From Brassica napus (taxonomy: Eukaryota; Streptophyta; Magnoliopsida; Brassicales; Brassicaceae): a stretch of DNA of 64,000 nt. The notes beneath the pieces were generated by a model that did no database searches, was not told the origin of the DNA, and worked only from the letters and a program-made list of their open reading frames with translations. This document shows positions 33,121 through 47,400 of the stretch, one piece after another (positions within the stretch are counted from its first letter, which is position 1; each line of letters begins with the position of its first letter). Made by a program: the position numbers and the translations under genes. The stretch lies in NCBI RefSeq assembly GCF_020379485.1, contig NW_026016985.1:61001-125000 (forward strand), given 5' to 3'.

Positions 33121-36100
33121 GGACCCTAAGTATTGGTGGTGTGGAAACACATGTACTTTTCGATACTGGAGCTACACATAGTTTTGTGAGTCCAGGGATG
33201 CTCGGAAAGGGGTTGTTCCAGTTGGGAACGGGGGATTGTCCTGGGGTAGTGAATGCGGCCGGTGGGCAAGTGATGCATTCGCTAGGGGTGATTCAGGACG
33301 TCCCAGTAATGATCCAGGACAGGGTCATGCCTGTGGATCTTGTGGTAGTCCACCTAAAGAATCACGAGGTGATCTTGGGTATGGACTGGCTTGGAAAGTA
33401 TCGGGCCACTCTTGACTGTCACCGGGGGCGTGTGCTTTTTGAGAGTGGGTGTGGGGCTCCGATCAGGTTCCAAGGTATACGTCCGATCTCTGGATGCTTG
33501 GTGGTGTCAGCTATCCATGTTGAGAGGATGCTGAGGAAGGGTTGTGAGGCTTATCTGGCCACAATCGCCACTAAGGAGGTCGTAGGGGGTGGTGACCCGG
33601 AGGGAATACCGCTGGTTGGTGAGTTCCAGGATGTGTTTAGGGCGCTACAGGGCATTCCCCCTGATAGGTTGGATCCATTCATAATAGAACTCGAACCAGG
33701 GACGGCCCCATTATCCAAAAGTCCCTACAGAATGGCTCCTGCCGAGATGGCCGAGCTTAAGAAGCAACTTGAAGAGTTGCTGGATAAGGGTTTCATACGG
33801 CCTAGTGTGTCACCCTGGGGAGCACCAGTCCTCTTTGTGAAGAAGAAGGATGGTAGCTTCAGATTGTGTATTGACTATCGAGGGTTAAACCGGGTGACTG
33901 TGAAGAACAAGTACCCATTGCCTCGGATAGATGAGTTGTTGGATCAGCTCAAGGGTGCAAAATGGTTTTCTAAAATCGATTTGGCTTCAGGGTATCATCA
34001 GATTCCCATTGAACCAAATGATGTAAGGAAGACAGCCTTCCGAACCAGGTATGGCCACTATGAGTTTGTGGTCATGCCATTTGGATTAACCAATGCACCA
34101 GCAGCTTTCATGAAGATGATGAACAGCATATTCAGGGATTTCCTGGATGAGTTTGTAATCATCTTCATTGATGATATCTTGGTCTACTCCAAGACCAAAG
34201 AGGATCATGAGAGACATCTAAGAGCAGTGTTGGGACGATTGAGGGAACAACAGCTCTATGCCAAATTGAGCAAGTGCAGTTTTTGGCAAAGAAGTGTTGG
34301 GTTCCTGGGTCACATTGTATCCGACCAAGGTGTCTCCGTGGACCCGGAAAAGATTAAGGCCATACAAGAATGGCCTAGACCTAAGAGTGCAACTGAAGTC
34401 AGGAGCTTTCTAGGTCTGGCCGGTTATTACAGGAAGTTTGTCAAGGGGTTTGCCAGCTTGGCTCAACCTATGACACAACTGACTGGGAAAGACGTGAGGT
34501 TTGTATGGTCTGAGAAATGTGAGGAATGTTTCTCTGCACTTAAGCACATGTTGACAAGTGCACCGGTATTGGTGTTGCCAGAGGCAGACCAACCATATGT
34601 GGTTTACACAGACGCCTCCATAACCGGATTAGGATGTGTATTAACCCAACATGGGAAGGTCATCGCTTATGCCTCTAGGCAGTTGAGGAAGCATGAGGGG
34701 AACTATCCAACCCACGACCTTGAGATGGCCGCAGTGGTGTTCGCCCTCAAGATATGGCGATCATACTTGTATGGTGCCAAGGTTCAGATTTTGACCGACC
34801 ACAAGAGTCTCAAGTATATATTCACTCAACCTGAGTTGAATTTGAGGCAAAGGAGATGGATGGAGTTCGTGGCCGATTATGATCTGGATATTGCTTACCA
34901 TCCAGGTAAAGCAAACCTAGTGGCCGATGCCTTAAGCCGTAGGAGAGCTGAGGTATCAGCCGAGAGGGAAGCAGAGGTGCTGGAAGGGATGGTTAGGACA
35001 TTGCATTTAAACACACTGGCCAGCGAGGACGAGCCGTTGGGTTTAGAAGCAGTGAACCAGGCTGATCTCCTTACCAGGATCAGGCAAGCACAAAGCTTGG
35101 ATGAGAACCTCCAGAAGGTTGCTCTGAATGATAAAACCGAGTACCAGGTTGCGAGTGATGGTACGATTTTGGTCCATGGGAGGATCAGTGTTCCGAATGT
35201 AAGGGAACTAAAGGAAGAGATTATGAGTCAGTCTCATAAGTCTAAGTTCTCTGTGCACCCGGGACTGAACAAGATGTACAAGGATATCAAGAGGTACTAT
35301 CATTGGATCCGTATGAAGACGGATGTGGCCGAGTGGGTGGCTAAGTGTCCTACTTGCCAACTCGTCAAGGCTGAGCACCAAGTACCCAGTGGATTACTCC
35401 AGAATCTACCTATTCCAGAATGGAAGTGGGATCACATCACCATGGACTTTGTGTCAGGTTTTCCCATGACCAGGAATAGAAAGGATTCGGTTTGGGTAGT
35501 GGTGGATCGTCTGACCAAGTCAGCTCTGTTCATACCAATCAAGAAGACTGATGGTGTGGAGCCCTTGGTACAGATTTACATGGATCAGGTGGTACGCCTG
35601 CATGGTGTACCAGCCAGTATTGTGTCGGATAGGGACCCTCGGTTCACTTCTTATTTCTGGAAGGCTTTCCAAAAGGCCTTGGGAACAAGAGTGCACATGA
35701 GCACAGCCTATCACCCCCAAACGGATGGTCAGTCTGAAAGAACCATCCAGACGTTGGAAGACATGTTAAGGGCTTGTGTCTTGGACTGGGGAAATTCCTG
35801 GGAAAGACACTTGCCATTGGTAGAGTTTGCTTACAACAACAGCTTCCATACCAGTATTGGGATGTCGCCCTACGAAGCTTTGTACGGACGGCCCTGCAGG
35901 ACACCATTATGCTGGACCCAAGTGGGGGAGCGCAGCATGATAGGACCTGAGATAGTGGAGGAGACCACGGAGAAGATTAAGTTCATCCGTGACAAGATGA
36001 AGGAGGCACAGGACCGTCACAAGTCTTATGCGGATAAGAGAAGGAAACATGTTGAGTTTGAGGTGGACGACATGGTCTACCTCAAGATGATTACTTTCAG

Positions 36101-36569
36101 AGGTCGGAAAAGGGTTTCTGGCCGAGGGAAGTTGGATCCAAGGTACTTGGGTCCATTCCGGATCATTGAGAGAGTTGGTTCGGTGGCTTACAAGCTTAAC
36201 CTACCAACTGAGATGGAAGCATTTCATAATGTATTCCATGTGTCTCAATTGAGAAAATGTCTTTCAGATCAAGACATGGTGATACCGGAAATTCCATCTG
36301 ATCTAGGCACGAACCTCACCTTGGAGACAAGGCCGGTTCGGATTGTAGACAGGATGGAAAAAGCAATGAGGAACAAGACCATTCAAATGGTCAAAGTCGT
36401 GTGGGAATGCAGTGGGCAAGAACAAGTCACTTGGGAAACCGAGATGAGAATGAAAGCTGACTATCCAGAGTGGTATGGTCAGTTTATGATGGAGACAAGT
36501 CTAGACTTGGATTCGAGGACGAATCCATCTCAAGTGGGGGAGACTTGTCATGTCCCTGATTCTAGATAG
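33121..36569 (+). CDS. Tekay pol: protease, RT, RNase H, integrase, chromodomain
   Basis: There is no ATG start; the frame is the presumed second exon of the polyprotein. Counting from the GTG at 33141: protease FDTGATHSF with D8; reverse transcriptase D280 ([10 protein letters not shown]) and FIDD (D344, D345); RNase H YTDAS with D491; integrase with an HHCC segment, catalytic D769, D830 and E866 (35 residues between the last two); GPF module at about 1004; and a C-terminal chromodomain at about 1064-1116. All catalytic residues are present and there is no stop. The last seven codons and the TAG (36546-36569) lie inside the 3' LTR. Confidence 0.95.
36529..36545 (+). other. Polypurine tract of the Tekay element
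   Basis: CAAGTGGGGGAGACT lies directly before the 3' LTR start (TGTCATG at 36546). It lies inside the pol frame. Confidence 0.8.
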
Positions 36570-38473
36570 AGCCTTCGGGCACAGCCATGGTACGGGGAGA
36601 CGTGCTAGTCAGGTCGTAAGACCTAAAGACAAGCGTATCATGGCTGGAATGGATGGTTAAGTGCATCAGTATGCTGAGACTTGACCAGAATCGGATGGAG
36701 ACAAGGAAATAAGAGCTGGATGAGTTCTAAGGCAGCTGGACGATGATGGGAAGCAGCTCAGTCAGCTAGGACAAGCTTAGTGTAGCTCACACTAGCTTGG
36801 GTCAGCTCCAGTAGCTGGATCACTAGCTCCCTCAGCTGGGGAAGCTGGCACTCAGCTCAACTCAGCTGGGTGGAGTGTTATGGTCCGGGCCAGTGTTGCC
36901 GGTCCATGGGCGGTCAAGGGTCCGGCTGGGTGGTGGCTGAACCACTAAGGGCCTATGGGTCTTTATTGGGTCCGTGGGTCTTGGTGGATGTACTTGGGAT
37001 GCAGATTGAGGCATTGGGCCTATTTCCAGACAGCCCACACGCCAAAGGGAGCAGTTGGACGGTTGATGGGCGAAAAGGTGGGAATTGGGCAGTTTGTGTC
37101 TTTTCCCTTCCAACCGGTTGCAACTGTCCGCCCAGGCAGTTATTGGCCGACCTTTCTCTATAAATACAGACACTTGGGTGTCGAAAATGGCATCAAATTC
37201 CTTAGGGAAAACTCTGCCAAAATCGTGACAGAAAGAAAGAGAGAAAGAGAGAAGAAGGCCGGCCAAACCGAGACTGTGGGTGGTGGTGATCGGACTCCGA
37301 CCAGAAGTTGGTCTGTGGGAAGAGGAGAGCATTTGGTGATGGCAACCAGAGGCAAGGAGAAGGATCTGGAGAAGGGCTTGAGCACTCCTGAGCGCACGCC
37401 CAAGGTGAGTGGGATGGACCGAACCATCCTACCATGGCCGCGGTGGAATTCCGTGTAGGCTGTGGTCGGATTGGTTGGACCAGACCCATCTCTTCCTTTT
37501 CCCTTACTATTCTACTTCATCTCTTCTATGTTCTGAATGTGTTGGATGATTCAGACACGTTCTGACTGAGCCATGGTCTTGGTCGGTACCCAGAAACCCT
37601 CCATGGCCTTGGTTGGGCTGGTGTGTTGAGATCTCATAGTTCCTGAAGGGATTATTGGGATCCGACCATGGATTGTTCTTAGTGATGATTTATCATGAAT
37701 TATCATGGTTTCTAATTGGATTTATCAGTCCGATTTGATGGTGGTCAGTTATGGCCGGTTTAGTGGAATTTGGCCGAGTTCTAGGTGAAGGAGGCCGGTT
37801 CTGTCTAATCTGATTGTGGATTCTTCTTAGTTGGGAATTATCAGTAATTGTCATGAATTTTATTTAGTTTTTGGAGATGTATTAAAAATGGCCAGAAATG
37901 GGATTTAGCCTTGGTCGTTTGTGGTTCAGTGTGATTGATGGGTTAGATCACATTGGATCAGTCTGGCCGTGTGTTAAATGGTTGTTTGGGATGTCTTAGT
38001 TGATGTCCTGAGTATGGCCGAGTGCTTTGTTGACTGATCGGTTAGCTTAGAGAACTTAGTTTAAGGGAACCAAACCATGCAATGTTAGATGAGCTTACTA
38101 GGGTATCGGTTTGTTATGTACTTATGTTGTTGTGTTGTGTGTGTGTTGTGGTTTCAGGATCGGACCAGGACCGTGGCAAGGCCAAGGAACCGTGAGGACT
38201 TAGCTGTGGATGGATGTGTGGGTTATGGGATAGTATTGTATTATGACTTATGACTTAGCCTATTGTGCAACTGACTGATTGTATGGATCACATGTTTATA
38301 TTTATACAATGAATGTTTTCTCTTGTCTATCTGGTCGTGCATTGATTGAATGAACCTCAAGATTTCGAAAATGACTTAGTGAATATGGAACTTTAAAACT
38401 GATGGAACTTAGAAACATGGTTTAGGTAAGGCACGGACCTAGTGGGACCTAAGGGTCAGGTTCGGGTCTTACA
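36546..38473 (+). repeat. 3' LTR of the Tekay element
   Basis: 1,928 bp; all landmarks stand 7,173 bp from those of the 5' LTR and no difference was noticed. It is followed by GACGT (38474-38478) and then by satellite continuing exactly where the left side stopped. Confidence 0.95.
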
Positions 38474-41400
38474 GACGTCCTGTGTGTGGTGGCGGACACT
38501 TGGGCCAAAATTACCCAAACAGTCCACGGGAAGGGTTAGCGTGCTGAGTCCAAGGACCAACGTCCTGATATGTGTACTGATGGACAGCCACGGATGTCCT
38601 GTGTGTGCTGATGGACACACACGGACAGCGACAGACGTCCTGTGTGTGTTGACGGACACACACGGACGTCCTGTGTGTGCTGACAGACACCCACAGACGT
38701 TGTTTGTGTACTGAACAGACAGCCCACGTGGGCTAAAATCACCCGAACAGTCCACGGGAAGGGCCAGCATGCTTAATCCAAGGATCAGCGTGCTGATATA
38801 TGTACTAATGGACAGCCACGAACGTCCTGTGTGTGCTGACGGACACACACGGACAGCCACAAACGTCCTTTGTGTGCTGGCGGACACCCACAGACGTCCT
38901 GTGTTTACTAAACAGACAGCCCACGTGGACCAAAATCACCCAAACAGTCCACGGGAAGGGCAGCGTGCTGAGTCCAAGGACCAACGTGCTGATATGTGTA
39001 CTGATGGAAAGCCACAGACGTCCTTTGTGTGCTGACGGACACATACGGACCCACACGGACAGCCACAGACGTCCTGTGTGTGCTGACGGACACACACGGA
39101 CAGCCACGGACATCCTGTGTCTTCTGATGGACAGCCACAGACAGCCACAGACGTCCTGTGTGTGCTGGCGGACACCAACGGACGTTCTGTGTGTACTGAA
39201 CAGACAACCCACTTAGGCCAAAATCACCCAAACAGTCCACGGGAAGGGTCAATGTGCTGAGTCCAAGGACCAACGTGCTGATATGTGTACTGATGGACAG
39301 CCACAGACGTCCTGTGTGTGCTGATGGACACACACAGACACACACGGACAGCCACAGACGTCCTGTGTGTGCTGGCGGACACACACGGACATCCTGTGTG
39401 TGGTGACGGACACCCACAGACGTCCTGTGTGTACTCAACAGACAGCCCACCTCGGCCAATTTCACCCGAACAGTCCAGGGGAAGGGCCAGCGTGCTGAGT
39501 CCAAGGACCAGCGTGCTGATATGTGTACTGATGGACAGCCACAGACGTCCTGTGTGTGCTGACGGACACACACGGACACATAAGGCCAGCCACGAACGTC
39601 CTGTGTGTGCTGACGAACACACACGGACATCCTGTGTGTGCTGACGGACACCCACACACGTCCTATGTGTGCTGACGGACACCCACGGACGTCCTGTGTG
39701 TGCTGCCGGACAGCCACGGACAGTCACAGACGTCCTGTGTGTGCTGCCGGACACCCACGGACGTCATGTGTGTGCTGACCGACACACACGGACAGCCATA
39801 GCCACAGACGTCCTGTGTCTGCTGATGGACAGCCACAGACGTCCTGTGTGTGGTGGCGGACACTTGGGCCAAAATTACCCAAACAGTCCACGGGAAGGGT
39901 TAGCGTGCTGAGTCCAAGGACCAACGTCCTTATATTGTACTGATGGACAGCCACGGACGTCTTGTGTGTGCTGATGGACACACACGGACAGCCACAGACA
40001 TCCTGTGTGTGCTGACTGACACCGACAAACGTCGTGTGTGTACTGAACAGACAGCCCACGTGGGCTAAAATCACCCGAACAAATCCACGGGAAGGGCCAG
40101 CATGCTAAGTCCAAGGACCAGTGTGCTGATATGTGTACTGATGGACAGCCTCGAACGTCCTGTGCGTGCTGGCGGACACATACAGACACACACGGACAGC
40201 CACGGACGTCCTGTGTGTGCTGACGGACACACACGAACCCACACGGACAGCCACGGACGTCATGTGTCTGCTGATGGACAGCCACAGACAGCCTCAGACG
40301 TCCTATGTGTGCTGGCGGACACCAACGGACGTTCTGTGTGTACTGAACAGACAGCCCACTTAGGCCAAAATCTCCCAAACAGTCCACGGAATGGGTCAGT
40401 GTGCTGGGTCCAAGGACCAACGTGCTGATATGTGTACTGATGGACAGCCACGGACGTCCTGTGTGTGCTGATGGACACACAGACACACACGGACAGCCAC
40501 GGACGTCCTGTGTGTGCTGACGGACACACACGGACGTCCTGTGTGTGCTGACGGACACCCACAGACGTCCTGTGTGTACTCACCAGACAGCCCACGTTGG
40601 CCAATTTCACCCGAACAGTCCAAGGGAAGGGCCAGCGTGCTGAGTCCAAGGACAAGCGTGCTGATATGTGTACTGATGGACAGCCACAGACGTCCTGTGT
40701 GTGCTGACGGACACACACGGACACACAAGGCCAGCCACGAACGTCCTGTGTGTGCTGACGAACACACACGGACGTCCTGTGTGTGCTGACGGACACCCAC
40801 AAACGTCCTGTGTGTGCTGACGGACACCCACAGACGTCCTGTGTGTGCTGACGGACACCCACAGACGTCCTGTGTGTGCTGTCGGACAGCCACGGACAGC
40901 CACGGACGTCCTGTGTGTGCTGGCGGACACCCACTGACGTCATGTGTGTGCTGACCGACACACACAGACAGCCACCGACGTCCTGTGTCTGTTGATGGAC
41001 AGCCACAGACAGCCACAGACGTCCTGTGTGTGGTGGCGGACACTTGGGCCAAAATTTCTCAAACAGTCCACGGGACGGGTTAGCGTGCTGAGTCCAAGGA
41101 CCAACGTCCTGATATGTGTACTGATGAACAGCCACGGACGACCTGCGTGTGCTGATGGACACAGAAGGACACACACAGACACACACGGACAGCCACGGAC
41201 GTCCTGTGTGTGCTGGCGGACACCCACGGACGTCCTGTGTGTACTGAACAGACAGCCCAAGTGGGCCAAAATCACCCAAACAGTCCACGGGAAAGGTTCA
41301 GCGTGCTGAGTCCGAGGACCAACGTGCTGATATGTGTACTGATGGACAGCCACAGATGTCCTGTGTGTGCTGACGGACTCACACGGACACACACAGACAG

Positions 41401-44400
41401 CAACGGACGTCCTGTGCGTGCTGACGGACACACACGGACATCCACAGACGTCCTGTGTCTGCAGATGGACAGCCACAGACAGCCACAGACGTCCTGTGTG
41501 TGCTGGCGGACACTTGGGCCAAAATTACCCAAACAGTCCACGGGAAGGGTTAGCTTGATGAGTCCAAGGACCAAAGTCCTGATATGTGTACTGATGGACA
41601 GCCACAGACATCCTGTGTGTGCTGACTGACACCGGCAAACGTCGTGTTTGTACTGAACAGACAGCCCACGTGGGCTAAAATCACCCGAACAAGTCCACGG
41701 GAAGGGCCAGCATGCTGAGTCCAAGGACCAGTGTGCTGATATGTGTACTGATGGACAGCCTCGAACGTCCTGTGCGTGCTGGCGGACACATACGGACACA
41801 CACGGACAGCCACGAACGTACTGTGTGTGCTGACGGACACACACGGACCCACACGGACAGCCACGGACGTCCTGTGTCTGCTGATGGATAGCCACAGACA
41901 GCCACAGACGTCCTGTGTGTGCTGGCGGACACCAACAGACGTTCTGTGTGTACTGAACAGACAGCCCACTTAGGCCAAAATCTCCCAAACAGTCCACGGG
42001 AAGGGTCAGTATGCTGAGTCCAAGGACCAACGTGCTGCTATGTGTACTGATGGACAGCCACGGACGTCCTGTGTGTGCTGACGGACAGCCACGGACGTCC
42101 TGTGTGTGCTGACGGACACCCACAGACGTCCTGTGTGTACTCAACAGACAGCCCACGTCGGCCAATTTCACCCGAATAGTCCACAGGAAGGGCCAGCGTG
42201 CTGAGTCCAAGGACCAGCGTGCTGATATGTGTACTGATGGACAGCCACAGATGTCCTGAGTGTGCTGACGGACACACAAGGCCTGCCACGAACGTCCTGT
42301 GTGTGCTGACGAACACACACGGACGTCCTGTGTGTGCTGACGGACACCCACACACGTCTTATGTGTGCTGACGGACACCCACAGACGTCCTGTGTGTGCT
42401 GCCGGACAGCCACGGACAGTCACAAACGTCCTGTGTGTGCTGCCGGACACCCACGGACGTCATGTGTGTGCTGACCGACACACACGGACAGCCACAGACG
42501 TCCTGTGTCTGCTGATGGACAGCCACAGACAGCCACAGACGTCCTGTGTGTGGTGGCGGACACTTGGGCCAAAATTACCCAAACAGTCCACGGGAAGGGT
42601 TAGCGTGCTGAGTCCAAGGACCAACGTCCTGATATGTGTACTGATGGACAGCCACGGACGTCTTGTGTGTGCTGATGGACACACACGGACAGCCACAGAC
42701 ATCTTGTGTGTGCTGACTGACACCGACAAACGTCGTGTGTGTACTGAACAGACAGCCCACGTGGGCTAAAATCACCCGAACAAATCCACGGGAAGGGCCA
42801 GCATGCTGAGTCCAAGGACCAGTGTGCTGATATGTGTACTGATGGACAGCCTCGAACGTCCTGTGCGTGCTGGCGGACACATACAGACACACACAGACAG
42901 CCACAGACGTCCTGTGTGTGCTGACGGACACACACGGACCCACTCGGACAGCCACGGACGTCCTGTGTCTGCTGATGGACAGCCACAGACAGCCACAGAC
43001 GTCCTATGGGTGCTGGCGGACACCAACAGACGTTCTGTGTGTACTGAACAGACAGCCCACTTAGGCCAAAATCTCCCAAACAGTCCACGGGAAGGGTCAG
43101 TGTGCTGAGTCCAAGGACCAACGTGCTGATATGTGTACTGATGGACAGCCACGGACGTCCTGTGTGTGCTGACGGACACACACGGACGTCCTGTGTGTGC
43201 TGACGGAAACCCACAGACGTCCTGTGTGTACTCAACAGACAGCCCACGTCGGCCAATTTCACCCGAATAGTCCACAGGAAGGGCCAGCGTGCTGAGTCCA
43301 AGGACCAGCGTGCTGATATGTGTACTAATGGACAGCCACAGATGTCCTGAGTGTGCTGACGGACACACACGGACACACAAGGCCAGCCACGAACGTCCTG
43401 TGTGTGCTGACGAACACACACGGACGTCCTGTGTGTGCTGACGGACACCCACACACGTCCTATGTGTGCTGACGGACACCCACAGACGTCCTGTGTGTGC
43501 TGCCGGACAGCCACGGACAGTCACAAACGTCCTGTGTGTGCTGCCGGACACCCACGGACGTCATGTGTGTGCTGACCGACACACACGGATAGCCACAGAC
43601 GTTCTGTGTCTGCTGATGGACAGCCACAGACAGCCACAAACGTCCTGTGTGTGGTGGCGGACACTTGGGCCAAAATTACCCAAACAGTCCACGGGAAGGG
43701 TTAGCGTGCTGAGTCCAAGGACCAACGTCCTGATATGTGTACTGATGGACAGCCACGGACGTCTTGTGTGTGCTGATGGACACACACGGACAGCCACAGA
43801 CATCCTGTGTGTGCTGACTGACACCGACAAACGTCGTGTGTGTACTGAACAGACAGCCCACGTGGGCTAAAATCACCCGAACAAATCCACGGGAAGGGCC
43901 AGCATGCTGAGTCCAAGGACCAGTGTGCTGATATGTGTACTGATGGACAGCCTCGAACGTCCTGTGCGTGCTGGCGGACACATACCGACACACACGGACA
44001 GCCACGGACGTCCTGTGTGTGCTGACGGACACACACGGACCCACACAGACAGCCACGGACGTCCTGTGTCTGCTGATGGACAGCCACAGACAGCCACAGA
44101 CGTCCTATGGGTGCTGGCGGACACCAACAGACGTTCTGTGTGTACTGAACAGACAGCCCACTTAGGCCAAAATCTCCCAAACAGTCCACGGGAAGGGTCA
44201 GTGTGCTGAGTCCAAGGACCAACGTGCTGATATGTGTACTGACGGACACACACGGACGTCCTGTGTGTGCTGATGGACACACACAGACGTCCTGTGTGTA
44301 CTCAACAGACAGCCCACGTCGGCCAATTTCACCCGAATAGTCCACAGGAAGGGCCAGCGTGCTGAGTCCAAGGACCAGCGTGTTGATATGTGTACTGATG

Positions 44401-47400
44401 GACAGCCACAAATGTCCTGAGTGTGCTGACGGACACACACGGACACACAAGGCCAGCCACAAACGTCCTGTGTGTGCTGACGAACATACACGGACGTCCT
44501 GTGTGTGCTGACGGACACCCACAAAAGTCCTGTGTGTGCTGATGGACACCCACAGACGTCCTATGTGTGCTGCCGGACAGCCACGGACGTCCTGTGTGTG
44601 CTGGCGGACACCCACAGACATCATGTGTGTGCTGACGGACACACACGGACAGCCACAGACGTCCTGTGTCTGCTGATGGACAGCCACAGACAGCCACAGA
44701 CGTCCTGTGTGTGCTGGCGGACACTTGGGCCAAAATTACCCAAACAGTCCACGGGAAGGGTTAGCGTGCTGAGTCCAAGGACCAACGTCCTGATATGTGT
44801 ACTGATGGACAGCCACGGACGTCCTGTGTGTGCTGATGGACACACACGGACAGCCACAGATGTCCTGTGTGTGCTGACGGACACACACGGACGTCCTGTG
44901 TGTGCTGAAGGACACCCACAGACGTTGTTTGTGTACTGAACAGACAGCCCACGTGGGCTAAAATCACCCGAACAGTCCACGGGAAGGGCCAGCATGCTTA
45001 ATCCAAGGATCAGCGTGCTGATATGTGTACTAATGGACAGCCACGAACGTCCTGTGTGTGCTGATGGACACACACGGACAGCCACAAACGTCCTTTGTGT
45101 GCTGGCGGACACCCACAGACGTCCTGTGTGTACTAAACAGACAGCCCACGTGGACCAAAATCACCCAAACAGTCCACGGGAAGGGCAGCGTGCTGAGTCC
45201 AAGGACCAACGTGCTGATATGTGTACTGATGGAAAGCCACTGACGTCCTTTGTGTGCTGACGGACACATACGGACACACACGGACAGCCATAGACGTCCT
45301 GTGTGTGCTGACGGTCACACACGGACACACACGGACAGCCACAGACGTCCTGTGTCTTCTGAGGGACAGCCACAGACAGCCACAGACGTCCTGTGTGTGC
45401 TGGCGGACACCAACGAAGTTCTGTGTGTACTGAACAGACAGCCCACTTAGGCCAAAATCACCCAAACAGTCCACGGGAAGGGTCAGTGTGCTGAGTCCAA
45501 GGACCAACGTGATGATATGTGTACTGATGGACAGCCACAGACGTCCTGTGTGTGCTGATGGACACACACAGACACACACGGACAGCCACAGACGTCCTGT
45601 GTGTGCTGGCGGACACACATGGACGTCCTGTGTGTGCTGACGGACACCCACAGACGTCCTGTGTGTACTCAATAGACAGCCCACGTCGGCCAATTTTACC
45701 CGAACAGTCCACGGGAAGGGCCAGCGTGCTGAGTCCAAGGACCAGCGTGCTGATATGTGTACTGATGGACAGCCACAGACGTCCTGTGTGTGCTGACAGA
45801 CACACAAGGCCAGCCACGAACGTCCTATGTGTGCTGACGAACACACACGGACGTCCTGTGTGTGCTGACGGACACCCACACACGTCCTATGTGTGCTGAC
45901 GGACACCCACAGACGTCCTGTGCGTGCTGCTGGACAGCCACGGACAGTCACAAACGTCCTGTGTATGCTGCCGGACACCCACGGATGTCATGTGTGTGCT
46001 GACCGACACACACGGACAGCCACAGACGTCTTGTGTCTTCTGATGGACAGCCACAGACAGCCACAGACGTCCTGTGTGTGGTGGCGGACACTTGGGCCAA
46101 AATTACCCAAATAGTCCACGGGAAGGGTTAGCGTGCTGAGTCCAAGGACCAACGTCCTGATATGTGTACTGGTGGACAGCCACGGACGTCTTGTGTGTGC
46201 TGATGGACACACACGGACAGCCACAGACATCCTGTGTGTGCTGACTGACACCGACAAACGTCGTGTGTGTACTGAACAGACAGCCCACGTGGGCTAAAAT
46301 CACCCGAACAAATCCACGGGAAGGGCCAGCATGCTGAATCCAAGGACCAGTTTGCTGATAGGTGTACTGATGCACAGCCTCGAACGTCTTGTGCGTGCTG
46401 GCAGACACATACAGACACACACGGACAGCCACGGACGTCCTGTGTGTGCTGACGGACACACACGGACCCACACGGACAGCCACGGACGTCCTGTGTCTGC
46501 TGATGGACAGCCACAGACAGCCACAGACGTCCTATGTGTGCTGGCGGACACTAACGGACGTTCTGTGTGTACTGAACAGACAGCCCACTTAGGCCAAAAT
46601 CTCCCAAACAGTCCACGGGAAGGGTCAGTGTGCTGAGTCCAAGGACCAACGTGCTGATATGTGTACTGATGGACAGCCACAGACGTCCTGTGTGTGCTGA
46701 TGGACACACAGACACACACGGACAGCCACGGACGTCCTGTGTGTGCTGACGGACACACACGGACTTCCTGTGAGTGCTGACGGAACGCATAGACGTCCTG
46801 TGTGTACTCAACAGACAGCCACGTCGGCCAATTTCACCCGAACAGTCCACGGGAAGGGACAGCGTGCTGAGTCCAAGGGCCAGCGTGCTGATATGTGTAC
46901 TGATGGACAGCCACAGACGTCCTGTGTGTGCTGACGGACACACACGGACACACAAGGCTAGCCACGAACGTCCTGTGTGTGCTGACGAATACACACGGAC
47001 GTCCTGTGTGTGCTGAAGGACACCCACAGAGGTCCTGTGTGTGCTGACGGACACCCACAGACGTCCTGTGTGTGCTGTCGGACAGCCACGGACAGCCACG
47101 GACGTCCTGTGTGTGCTGGCGGACACCCACGGACGTCATGTGTGTGCTGACCGACACACACGGACAGCCACATACATCCTGTGTCTGTTGATGGACAGCC
47201 ACAGACTGCCACGGACGTCCTGTGTGTGCTGACGGACACCCACAGACGTTGTTTGTGTACTGAACAGACAGCCCACGTGGGCTAAAATCGCCCGAACAGT
47301 CCACGGGAAGGGCCAGCATGCTTAATCCAAGGATCAGCGTGCTGATATGTGTACTAATGGACAGCCACGAACGTCCTGTGTGTGCTGATTAACACTCACG

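Larger units (their letters stand above)
29373..38473 (+). mobile_element. Apparently intact Tekay/Del-type chromovirus retrotransposon (9,101 bp)
   Basis: 1,928-bp LTRs start TGTCATG and end CTTACA, flanked by target duplication GACGT (29368-29372, 38474-38478). An initiator-Met primer site, gag with zinc knuckles, protease, RT, RNase H, integrase with a GPF module and C-terminal chromodomain, and a polypurine tract are in the expected order. I noticed no difference between the two LTRs, so the insertion is very recent. Gag and pol lie in different frames, but a 91-bp intron-like segment between them would restore register. The chromodomain type (VRIVDR...VKVVW...WETE...YPEW) places it with Tekay/Del chromoviruses. 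Confidence 0.95.
24557..43373. repeat. 9,711-bp tandem duplication, second copy (interrupted by the Tekay element)
   Basis: This is the second copy of 14846-24556, with the Tekay element and its target duplication (9,106 bp) inserted at 29373. It carries the LTR copy at 24557-27219, satellite at 27220-29372 and again from 38474. At 43374 it diverges from copy one: the satellite simply continues. Only copy two contains the Tekay element. Confidence 0.92.

Noticed and set aside
42600..43514. Large Cys/His/Ser/Thr-rich minus-strand proteins in the satellite
   Set aside because: Open frames appear in several registers on both strands and follow the repeat. They have no stable start, domain or promoter.
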